Part shown: in pieces, positions 1 to 5,237 of the stretch
How positions within the stretch are numbered: position 1 is the stretch's first letter
Layout: every line of letters begins with the position of its first letter
Origin: an uncultured Bacillota bacterium
GTDB lineage: Bacteria > Bacillota > Clostridia > Peptostreptococcales > Anaerovoracaceae
Reading direction: 5' to 3'
DNA: 5,237 bases
Assembly (NCBI GenBank): GCA_959606705.1
Contig: CAUHLX010000217.1
Coordinates: 1-5,237, forward strand
Program-made: the position numbers and the translations under genes
Notes under the pieces: model-generated
Told to the model about the DNA's origin: nothing
The model's database searches: none
The model's input: only the letters and a program-made list of their open reading frames with translations

Positions 1-1
1 G

Positions 2-778
2 GAGAAGGGGATCGCGATGTACGAGCTGATCATGCCTTTGGAACGAGCGGGAATCCGGGAGATCGAGGGAGGAACCGCCCCCAACGTGGTACCGGATTTC
101 TGTCGGGCGACGCTGATCGACGCCAGCGGCCGGGAAATCGAGCTCAAAGCCACCGGCAAAGCCGCCCACGCCAGCATGCCGGAGGATGGAGAAAACGCCA
201 TTTCCAAGCTGATGAAGGAAATTAACGAACTGCGGGAGGTCGGAACGGTGATCTGTCCGCTGGCCGCGTTTTATGGGGAACGGATCGGGATGGACATTCA
301 CGGAGAGAAAATGGATTGCCGGCTGGAGGATGCGGAGAGTGGGCTGCTCACATTCAACGTAGGAAGGATTGAAACGGAAAAGAATCAAGTCAAGCTCACG
401 GTGGACATCCGCTATCCGGTCACCGGTTCCGTCACTGACTTGACCGCGCGCTTGGAACGGGGCACGGAACCCTATGGAGTGACCGTTCGGATGACGGACC
501 ATATGAAACCGGTTTATATGGATCGGAACGGTCCGGTGATCCGCACGCTGCTGGAGGCGTATCGGGAGATCACCGGGGATGAGACGGAGCCTTCGGTCAT
601 GGGAGGCGGTACCTACGCCAGGGCCATGGACCACATTGTGGCCTTCGGGCCGCTGTTCCCGGGCAGGGAGTGTACGGAGCATCAGAAGAATGAGTATATT
701 TTTCAGGAAGACTTTTTTAAGCTGAGAGAGATTTACGGGCTGGCCATCCGACGGCTGGCGGAAAGGGGCGGCAAATGA
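2..778 (+). CDS. M20 family dipeptidase, Sapep/PepV type (C-terminal part; 5' end outside window)
   Basis: This is a metal-dependent cytoplasmic dipeptidase that probably releases amino acids from dipeptides. The frame is open to the left edge and reads E-K-G-I-A before the first ATG at 17. EKG is a conserved M20 stretch, so the ATG at 17 is internal and the N-terminal catalytic part, with most metal ligands, lies upstream. Counting from the Met at 17, visible family marks are APNVVPD (21-27), the lid-domain motif GKAAHASMPEDGENA (48-62), whose His51 matches the substrate-contacting His of PepV, VDIRYP (129-134), GGGTYAR (196-202), whose Arg fits the substrate-binding Arg of PepV, and FPGRECTEHQKNEY (214-227), whose His222 fits the last metal ligand. 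PepV/Sapep proteins have about 460-470 residues, so roughly 200 are missing. The stop overlaps the racemase start (ATGA), indicating translational coupling. The family is sure; the exact substrate is not. An N-carbamoylase-type M20 enzyme is less likely given the GGGTYAR motif. Confidence 0.9.
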   Translation, partial: EKGIAMYELIMPLERAGIREIEGGTAPNVVPDFCRATLIDASGREIELKATGKAAHASMPEDGENAISKLMKEINELREVGTVICPLAAFYGERIGMDIHGEKMDCRLEDAESGLLTFNVGRIETEKNQVKLTVDIRYPVTGSVTDLTARLERGTEPYGVTVRMTDHMKPVYMDRNGPVIRTLLEAYREITGDETEPSVMGGGTYARAMDHIVAFGPLFPGRECTEHQKNEYIFQEDFFKLREIYGLAIRRLAERGGK

Positions 779-1500
779 GACTGGCAATCATCATCCCGGT
801 GACTATGAATTGCAATCAGATCATCCGGGAGACTCAAGACTATTTGTATCCAATGTTGGATCCGGAGACCCAGCTGGAGTTCATGACCTTGAAAAAAGGG
901 TTTCCTTCCGTGGAATCGGAGCTGCAGGGAACTTTCAACGCCACCGGAGTCATTCTCAACGCATTCCAGGCGCAGGCGGACGGCTGCGCCGGCATCTTTG
1001 TAGACTGCTTCGACGATCCTGGCGTCTACGCCTGTCGGGAGGCGCTGGACATCCCGGTGTTCGGTGCCTGGCTTCCCGCTGTTTTGACAGCCATGTCGCT
1101 GGCGGAACGGGTGGGGATCATCACTACGGATCGGGAAGGAATCCTCAACGAAGAGCGCAAGGTACGAATGGCGGGCTTTGAAAAGCGAGTGGTGGCGGTG
1201 GGCCAGGTGAACCTGGGTGTGGCCGATATCATCGAGCATCCGGACGAACTGGTACGGCGCCTGGCTGACAAGTGCACGGAGCTGTGGGATAAGGAACGGA
1301 TCGGCGCGGTCTGTCTGGGCTGTACCGCGATGGCCCCGATCATTTACAAACTGCAGGATAAGCTTCGGGAGCTAAAATGCCCGATTTCGGTGGTAGAACC
1401 GCTGATGGCCGGGGTCACCTATCTGGAGCACACGGCGCACCTCCGGTATTCCAACGCGCTCCATTCGGGTATCACATTGGATGAGCTGACCTGGGAATAA
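775..1500 (+). CDS. Asp/Glu/hydantoin racemase family protein
   Basis: This 241-residue cytoplasmic protein belongs to the cofactor-independent Asp/Glu racemase superfamily, closest in motif style to hydantoin and allantoin racemases. These use two cysteines as acid and base on either side of a chiral carbon. Both are present: Cys78 in FVDCFDDPGVYACREAL and Cys183 in VCLGCTAMAP, with the spacing usual for hydantoin racemases. The N-terminal strand RLAIIIPVTMN and the segment VEPLMAGVTYLEH near the end also fit, and the length is normal for the family. The ATG overlaps the stop of the dipeptidase gene (ATGA, 775-778) and is preceded by AAGGGG at 763-768, six bases upstream, so this start is firm. 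Its position between a peptidase and a DUF917 gene suggests it interconverts the enantiomers of an amino acid or hydantoin-like intermediate. The actual substrate (hydantoin, allantoin, aspartate or other) cannot be decided from sequence. Confidence 0.9.
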   Translation: MRLAIIIPVTMNCNQIIRETQDYLYPMLDPETQLEFMTLKKGFPSVESELQGTFNATGVILNAFQAQADGCAGIFVDCFDDPGVYACREALDIPVFGAWLPAVLTAMSLAERVGIITTDREGILNEERKVRMAGFEKRVVAVGQVNLGVADIIEHPDELVRRLADKCTELWDKERIGAVCLGCTAMAPIIYKLQDKLRELKCPISVVEPLMAGVTYLEHTAHLRYSNALHSGITLDELTWE

Positions 1501-1534
1501 TCGGCTAGCAAAGAAGGAAGCCGGCGGCAGGAGA

Positions 1535-1552
1535 AGCCGAATGATCTCGGCT
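1535..1552 (+). other. Small hairpin in the racemase-DUF917 gap
   Basis: AGCCGA (1535-1540) and TCGGCT (1547-1552) are perfect 6-bp inverted arms around the loop ATGATC. There is no T-run after it, so it is not a terminator. It lies 9 nt before the DUF917 ribosome binding site. A second TCGGCT directly follows the racemase stop (1501-1506) and could pair with the same left arm instead. A role in mRNA stability or differential expression is only a possibility. Confidence 0.35.
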
Positions 1553-1561
1553 GAGGATGCG

Positions 1562-1567
1562 AGGAGG
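1562..1567 (+). promoter_or_regulatory. Ribosome binding site that sets the DUF917 start
   Basis: AGGAGG, within a longer run of AGG repeats, stands 7 nt before the ATG at 1575. An in-frame ATG at 1557 lies upstream of this site and would place the Shine-Dalgarno sequence inside the coding region as Arg-Gly-Gly-Gly, so 1575 is preferred. Confidence 0.85.
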
Positions 1568-1574
1568 AGGAAAG

Positions 1575-2687
1575 ATGGCAAGGAGAACACTGAAAAAGGA
1601 AGACCTGCGGGACCTGATTTACGGATCGGCCTTTTACGCCGGCGGCGGGGGCGGAAACATGGCGGACGGAGAAGCCCTTCTGGAATTGCTTCCCGAAGGA
1701 ACCGAAGTACAGCTCTGCCCGATGGCGGAGATGGAATGGGATGTCAACGTGGTATCCACCATGGTTGCGGCCATGGGTTCGCCGGTGGCGACGGCAGGCA
1801 TGACCTTCAGCGACGAATCGGTCAATACGGTTCGCGGAATGATCGAGGAGGCGCGCTCCCAGGGGAAGGATCTGCGTTATATCTATTCCGGCGAACAGGG
1901 CGGAGCCAACACCATGCTGGCTCCATATACCGCGGCCATATTAGGTCTGCCCCTGCTGGATACCGACGCCAACGGAAGGGCCGTACCGGAATTGACTACC
2001 GGCTTAGCGCCCATTCATGGGATTCCCACCAGTCCGGTGGTCATGGCCAGCGGGAAGGGAGACTTGATGGTTCTCAGAACGGAGGACCCCTTGGACAGTA
2101 CGGCTTGTGAGGCTCTGGGGAGACAAATGGCGGATCTGTATCGGGGAATCGGATTCGCGGCCTGGCTCATGAATCGGCAGGATCATGAAAAGGCTTCCGC
2201 GGTAGGACAGATCACACTGGATTTAAAAGTAGGAGCCGTTCTTCGCCGCTATCCGGCGAAAGACATACTAGAGCAGCTTATTAAGGAACTGGGCCATTTT
2301 TCCGTTTTCGTACTGGTGAGAAGCGCGGTAATCACCAAGATAGAAATCAAGACGGAAATGGGGTTTGACTACGGAATCACCACCCTGGAGGACGATGACG
2401 GCAATCGTTTTACGGTACATTTCCAAAATGAAAATCTCTATGCGCGGGATGGAAAGGGAAAGGTGCTGCTTACGGTGCCGGATATGATCACCTTGCTGAA
2501 TTTGGAAGACAACAGACCGCTGTCCAATTCCGAAACGAAGGAAGGGCAGAAGGTGATGGTGTTGGGGATCAAAGCGCATGCCAAATGGAACGACGCCGGC
2601 GGCTACGAGTGCTGGGATGAGGTTTTGCGGCAAACCGGATATGCGGTGGCGGGACCTAGGGTGCCGCTGCTCAAACCACAGGAATAA
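1575..2687 (+). CDS. DUF917 family protein (S-methyl thiohydantoin desulfurase-like)
   Basis: This is a 370-residue protein of the DUF917 family, whose domains are now labelled S-methyl thiohydantoin desulfurase N- and C-terminal domains. Recognisable marks are a glycine-rich N-terminal motif (YGSAFYAGGGGGN, 16-28), a central signature EQGGANTMLAPYTAA followed by GLPLLDTDANGRAVPEL (107-140), HGIPTSPVVMASGKGD (148-163), and a C-terminal domain with VPDMITLLN, the NRPLSNSETKEGQ region and a late AKW (about 300-338). The length is normal for the family. No signal peptide or membrane segment is seen, so it is cytoplasmic. The start at 1575 is chosen for the AGGAGG seven bases upstream. The gene follows the racemase with a 74-nt gap that lacks a terminator and is followed by a strong one, so it is the last gene of the operon. 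Relatives occur beside hydantoinases, racemases and transporters, which fits ring-opening or breakdown of cyclic amino acid derivatives. That activity is inferred from family and context, and the substrate is unknown. Confidence 0.9.
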   Translation: MARRTLKKEDLRDLIYGSAFYAGGGGGNMADGEALLELLPEGTEVQLCPMAEMEWDVNVVSTMVAAMGSPVATAGMTFSDESVNTVRGMIEEARSQGKDLRYIYSGEQGGANTMLAPYTAAILGLPLLDTDANGRAVPELTTGLAPIHGIPTSPVVMASGKGDLMVLRTEDPLDSTACEALGRQMADLYRGIGFAAWLMNRQDHEKASAVGQITLDLKVGAVLRRYPAKDILEQLIKELGHFSVFVLVRSAVITKIEIKTEMGFDYGITTLEDDDGNRFTVHFQNENLYARDGKGKVLLTVPDMITLLNLEDNRPLSNSETKEGQKVMVLGIKAHAKWNDAGGYECWDEVLRQTGYAVAGPRVPLLKPQE

Positions 2688-2696
2688 CGGAAGACC

Positions 2697-2741
2697 AAAA
2701 AGGACCTGCTTCAGAATTAATTCCGGAGCAGGCCTTTTTTT
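2697..2741 (+). terminator. Strong rho-independent terminator of the dipeptidase-racemase-DUF917 operon
   Basis: Ten bases after the DUF917 stop, AAAAAGG-a-CCTGCT (2697-2710) pairs with AGCAGG-CCTTTTTT (2727-2740) and ends in a run of seven T. The interior palindrome GAATTAATTC (2714-2723) can extend the stem almost to a 4-nt loop. The A-run on the left arm means it could also end transcripts coming from the other side, although no converging gene is seen. Confidence 0.92.
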
Positions 2742-2906
2742 GTGCGCGCAAGATAGAGACAATCAGGCAAAACCAATGGCCGGATCTATAAAAATCCATT
2801 TCAAACGAATCATCACAAGACTGAGTTGGAACGTTACGAAAAATAGCATTTATGTGATGATAAAAGTAAAGTTTCCACACGTTAGAGAATTATTTAGGCA
2901 ATATTG
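2742..2906. other. AT-rich intergenic region upstream of the surface-protein promoter
   Basis: No gene is supported here. Short frames crossing it have no ribosome binding site or family motif. It is clearly richer in A and T than the genes on either side, as expected for a regulatory region. The only structure seen is the pair of inverted TGTGATGAT half-sites listed separately. No riboswitch fold was recognised. Confidence 0.6.
2809..2861. repeat. Inverted pair of TGTGATGAT half-sites
   Basis: ATCATCACA (2809-2817) and TGTGATGAT (2853-2861) are perfect 9-bp inverted copies 35 nt apart. Both resemble the arms of the palindrome in the promoter at 2916-2933. The copy at 2853 continues as TGTGATGATAA, 10 of 11 bases identical to TGTGATAATAA at 2927, exactly 74 bp (about seven helical turns) away. 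They may be auxiliary binding sites for the same regulator. Confidence 0.45.
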
Positions 2907-2935
2907 TTGACTTAGTATCACATAAGTGTGATAAT
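2907..2935 (+). promoter_or_regulatory. Sigma-A type promoter of the surface-protein gene
   Basis: The -35 box TTGACT (2907-2912) and -10 box GATAAT (2930-2935) each match the consensus at 5 of 6 bases, with the ideal 17-bp spacer. TGT directly before the -10 box makes an extended -10 (TGnGATAAT). Transcription should start near 2942, giving a leader of about 55 nt before the ATG at 2997. Confidence 0.8.
2916..2933. promoter_or_regulatory. Palindromic operator candidate inside the promoter
   Basis: TATCACA-TAAG-TGTGATA is a perfect palindrome with 7-bp arms and a 4-nt centre. It extends to 11-bp arms with one mismatch (TTAG on the left, ATAA on the right). It fills most of the spacer and overlaps the extended -10, so a bound protein would block RNA polymerase. 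The arms point the opposite way to a CRP site (TGTGA-N6-TCACA). The regulator is not in the window and its family cannot be named. Confidence 0.6.
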
Positions 2936-2996
2936 AAGCTAAACAAAAAGTGATGAATACGCGAAAAATAAAACAATTTATGGAAACCCAATCACC

Positions 2997-5237
2997 ATGG
3001 AAAAGTCAGCCACAAAATTTTACAAGACAAATGAAATAAGAAAAGCCATGAGTATCATTTTGATCTTTATCATGGCTTTTGTTGCGCCTTTCAATGGAAT
3101 ATTTTTCATGGGCGCGGATTCTTTGGTTTTTGCTGCGGAGACCAATGCGGACCAGAGTATCGATCCTCCGGTACGCTCTGGGGGAGAGACAATCTCCGCC
3201 GAAGGAAAGAACCCGGCTCTTCAGGCGCTGGCCAACTCTGTGGCCGTAGACAATACGGCGCAGCTGATTTTCTCCGGCGTGGACCTGCGGACGGCGGCGG
3301 ATGGCAGCGTACAGGCGCTGATCGATGTGAAGCTGAGATGCGTGGAAAGCATGGGTGCGGATTTCACCTTGGAATATAACGGCGATTTGGTACAGCCCTC
3401 CGACCGGTCCACCAACGGACCGCTGACGGATGGTGACGGGAACAGCAAGAATTTCTTTGAAGTGAATAACGCAGCCTTTCCGGAAGGAAGCATTTTGGGC
3501 TTCGGCGGGATTCCGGGGATTCAGCCGGTTAAGCTATCCGGATCGGCGGCCACCGTTACCTTCGCAGTCAATCCTCTGGCGGATCAGTTTACCGCACTGG
3601 GTCCATCCTTAGTAAAGAAGGAGATCGTGGACCAAAAAGGAAATGTCATCACGGATGCCAACGGCAAACCGAAGTCAGGAATTTTTATCCAAGCACAGCA
3701 AGGAGAGGGGCTGCGATTAGGAACGCTTTCCTTCCGGGTGAAGAACCCGGCAGCCTTTGCCAAGCTCAGCACCGCGGAACTGGCCAACGCTTTTCATATC
3801 CGTTCCAACGCGCAGGGAGACAATTCTTTTACCATCAGCTATATCGATGTAACTGCCTACCCGATTGAAGTGTTCTACAAAACCGATCAGCATTTGGACT
3901 ATCAGTTTCAAATGAAAAACTCGATTTCCTCCGTGAACGCCGTGGGCAGCGGCGAAACCGTGCCGGTTTCCCTGGTGAGCGCGGATTACGGTGCGTCCTA
4001 TCGCGATTTGATCGACTATCTCAATCGGCATATGCGCGACGTAACCATCCTCTACGCCAGCGGCTTGAAGCTGGCGGATACGGTGACCTGGGGCGGGGAG
4101 GACAAGGATTTTAAAATCAACGGCGAAGACCCGATGGCTCTGGCCTACGATCCGAAAGGCGGTACGGACGGAATCACCTATACCTTTACCCAGAAATATA
4201 ACGATGAAGTCAATGTCGCCGCCCGGCTGACCGTGACCCCCGTAAGGGTGATCGGCTGCACGGTGGAGAAGGGACTGGATTACATTACCTATACCACCGC
4301 TCAGGCGGCACAGATCACAGCGGTACCCGGCGCCTACCCGCCCGGAGTCGATTTGCCGGAAACGGTGCGTCCGCTCTTTGACGTGACCGTACCCGGAAAA
4401 AACGATTACCGAATTCCAATCATTGACGGACAGAACGGCTGGACCCAGGACCGTACGGAAACTCCCATAACGGAAGCGGCTCTGAACGGCGTGTCCGGAG
4501 AATACCATTTCAAGGGAATCCCCGATGAATCGAAGCTCCCGGAATGGGCCTCCTGTCAGGACGGATTAAACGCCGAGGCTGTGCGGGCCATCGGCGTAAA
4601 AAGCGGCAGTGACGGCACCCAGCCGGACGCCGGAGCCTTTGCGGGGCCTTTGGATGTCGCCGCACAGGTGGAGGACGACGGAACGATGGTGATCCAAGTG
4701 AATGCCGTGGGCATGAAAGCGGCGGACGGAACCATCGGAGGGCGGCTCTCCCCCCTTCCCGAGGGAACAAGCTTTTTCCTCAGGCTGCCGGGAGGAGAAG
4801 CGGTGGATGCCGCCGCGCTGACTGCGGCTGGCGGAACCTATCAAGTGGCAATCAATCAACCCGCTGACGGGAAAGCATCCATTCGAGTGAAAGCGCCGGC
4901 TGCTCCCGTGGCCGGGAGCCAGCAGGAACGGCTGAGAAACGCCATCAATCTGGCCTCCCGAGGAGAGGGAGACTTTGCCTTAGCCGCCCTGAGCGGTGAT
5001 GCGGACGCCCGCAGAAGCGATTGGGCTGGCTTTAACGCGGCACCCCGTGTCAATGCATACACCGGCGGGAATGACCGCACCGGGACGAATTACTCTTTCG
5101 ACTTCTCCACGCAGGAAGCGGCGTTTTTCCCCTTTTACACCAATCAGAGCACACCGGCGGAAACCATTTCACTCACCGGCGGTCATTCCGTAAGCACAAC
5201 TTACGCGGGAGACAGCGGGGCGGAGCCGGGGCGTTTG
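2997..5237 (+). CDS. Large secreted or cell-surface protein with cohesin-like and Ig-like regions (3' end outside window)
   Basis: The frame is open from the ATG at 2997 to the right edge (747 codons, no stop). The N-terminus is a signal peptide: a basic segment (KFYKTNEIRK, 7-16), a hydrophobic core (about 19-38) and a likely cleavage after VFA (44-46). Residues about 85-290 are a beta-rich region whose pattern (ALIDVKLRCVES, FTLEYNGDLVQP, FFEVNNAAF, LGTLSFRVKNP) resembles cohesin or carbohydrate-binding beta-sandwiches. Residues about 310-415 look Ig-like (DTVTWGG, GITYTFTQKY, AARLTVTPVRV), and about 550-635 is another beta segment ending GGTYQVAINQ and ASIRVKA. The rest was not recognised. 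Only three Cys (115, 421, 520) are seen in 747 residues, usual for Gram-positive surface proteins. No catalytic motif is visible. The Shine-Dalgarno site before 2997 is weak; an in-frame ATG at 3048 is an alternative but would lose the basic n-region. A role in adhesion, polymer binding or as a scaffold is inference. Confidence 0.88.
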   Translation, partial: MEKSATKFYKTNEIRKAMSIILIFIMAFVAPFNGIFFMGADSLVFAAETNADQSIDPPVRSGGETISAEGKNPALQALANSVAVDNTAQLIFSGVDLRTAADGSVQALIDVKLRCVESMGADFTLEYNGDLVQPSDRSTNGPLTDGDGNSKNFFEVNNAAFPEGSILGFGGIPGIQPVKLSGSAATVTFAVNPLADQFTALGPSLVKKEIVDQKGNVITDANGKPKSGIFIQAQQGEGLRLGTLSFRVKNPAAFAKLSTAELANAFHIRSNAQGDNSFTISYIDVTAYPIEVFYKTDQHLDYQFQMKNSISSVNAVGSGETVPVSLVSADYGASYRDLIDYLNRHMRDVTILYASGLKLADTVTWGGEDKDFKINGEDPMALAYDPKGGTDGITYTFTQKYNDEVNVAARLTVTPVRVIGCTVEKGLDYITYTTAQAAQITAVPGAYPPGVDLPETVRPLFDVTVPGKNDYRIPIIDGQNGWTQDRTETPITEAALNGVSGEYHFKGIPDESKLPEWASCQDGLNAEAVRAIGVKSGSDGTQPDAGAFAGPLDVAAQVEDDGTMVIQVNAVGMKAADGTIGGRLSPLPEGTSFFLRLPGGEAVDAAALTAAGGTYQVAINQPADGKASIRVKAPAAPVAGSQQERLRNAINLASRGEGDFALAALSGDADARRSDWAGFNAAPRVNAYTGGNDRTGTNYSFDFSTQEAAFFPFYTNQSTPAETISLTGGHSVSTTYAGDSGAEPGRL
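3041..3080 (+). repeat. 11-bp inverted repeat over the signal-peptide codons
   Basis: AAAAGCCATGA (3041-3051) and TCATGGCTTTT (3070-3080) are perfect inverted arms around an 18-nt loop, and the loop holds a small inner stem, ATCA-TTT-TGAT (3054-3064). The hairpin would form in the mRNA 44 nt after the start codon. It ends in TTTT but then continues GTTGCG, so it is a poor terminator. The left arm includes the alternative in-frame ATG at 3048, which the fold would hide. Confidence 0.5.

Noticed and set aside
1..19. GGAG at 1-4 followed by ATG at 17 as the start of a short peptidase gene
   Set aside because: The frame is open to the edge and encodes the conserved E-K-G stretch of M20 enzymes. 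The protein would also lack its catalytic half if it started here, so the gene continues upstream.
733..1239. Minus-strand frame of 168 codons opposite the racemase gene
   Set aside because: It is rich in His and Arg with no motif, and lies opposite a clear racemase carrying both catalytic cysteines.
1557..1574. ATG 1557 as the DUF917 start
   Set aside because: It would translate the AGGAGG site as Arg-Gly-Gly-Gly and has no good ribosome binding site of its own. ATG 1575 has optimal spacing.
1541..2110. Plus-strand frame of 189 codons overlapping the DUF917 gene
   Set aside because: Its composition is dominated by Arg and Gly, as expected from reading a GC-rich gene out of frame, and it has no family motif.
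2761..2790. Possible c-di-GMP (GEMM) riboswitch fragment, from GGCAAAACCA near 2766
   Set aside because: Only a short stretch resembles the motif. The other conserved elements and the receptor loop are missing, and it lies upstream of the predicted transcription start.
2834..2861. Second promoter, TTACGA with TGTGATGAT
   Set aside because: The -35 box matches only 3 of 6 bases and the spacer is 16 bp. The TGTGATGAT is better explained as a copy of the operator half-site.
3717..4508. Minus-strand open frame of 263 codons inside the surface-protein gene
   Set aside because: It has no recognisable motif or ribosome binding site and lies opposite a plus-strand frame with a signal peptide and beta-domain pattern. 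It is a GC-driven shadow frame.

Overview
The window looks like chromosomal DNA of a Gram-positive anaerobe, most likely a member of the Clostridia (Bacillota). The reasons are the strong AGGAGG-type ribosome binding sites, a Sapep/PepV-type dipeptidase, a very large signal-peptide protein with tandem beta domains, and GC-rich genes separated by a distinctly AT-rich promoter region. The taxonomic call is an inference from style and families, not from a marker gene.

Layout, all on the + strand. Bases 2-2687 hold the downstream part of a catabolic operon: the C-terminal part of an M20 dipeptidase (cut by the left edge), a complete Asp/Glu/hydantoin racemase family protein overlapping it by 4 nt (ATGA), and a complete DUF917 (S-methyl thiohydantoin desulfurase-like) protein after a 74-nt gap. 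A strong intrinsic terminator (2697-2741) closes the operon. Its promoter is upstream of the window.

Bases 2742-2996 are an AT-rich intergenic region. It holds a near-consensus sigma-A promoter (2907-2935) whose spacer and extended -10 are covered by an 18-bp palindrome, TATCACA-TAAG-TGTGATA. More copies of the half-site TGTGATNAT lie upstream, which suggests a dedicated repressor or activator. From 2997 to the right edge runs a single open frame of at least 747 codons. It encodes a secreted or cell-surface protein with an N-terminal signal peptide, a cohesin-like beta-sandwich region and Ig-like regions. Its C-terminus, including any anchor, lies outside the window.

How the genes may work together: the racemase and DUF917 families are known neighbours in hydantoin, cyclic amide and amino-acid breakdown clusters. 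With a dipeptidase they suggest uptake and breakdown of an unusual (perhaps cyclic, modified or D-configured) peptide or amino acid derivative; the exact substrate cannot be read from sequence. The surface protein is a separate transcription unit and need not be related. No RNA genes, insertion sequences, CRISPR arrays or attachment sites were found.
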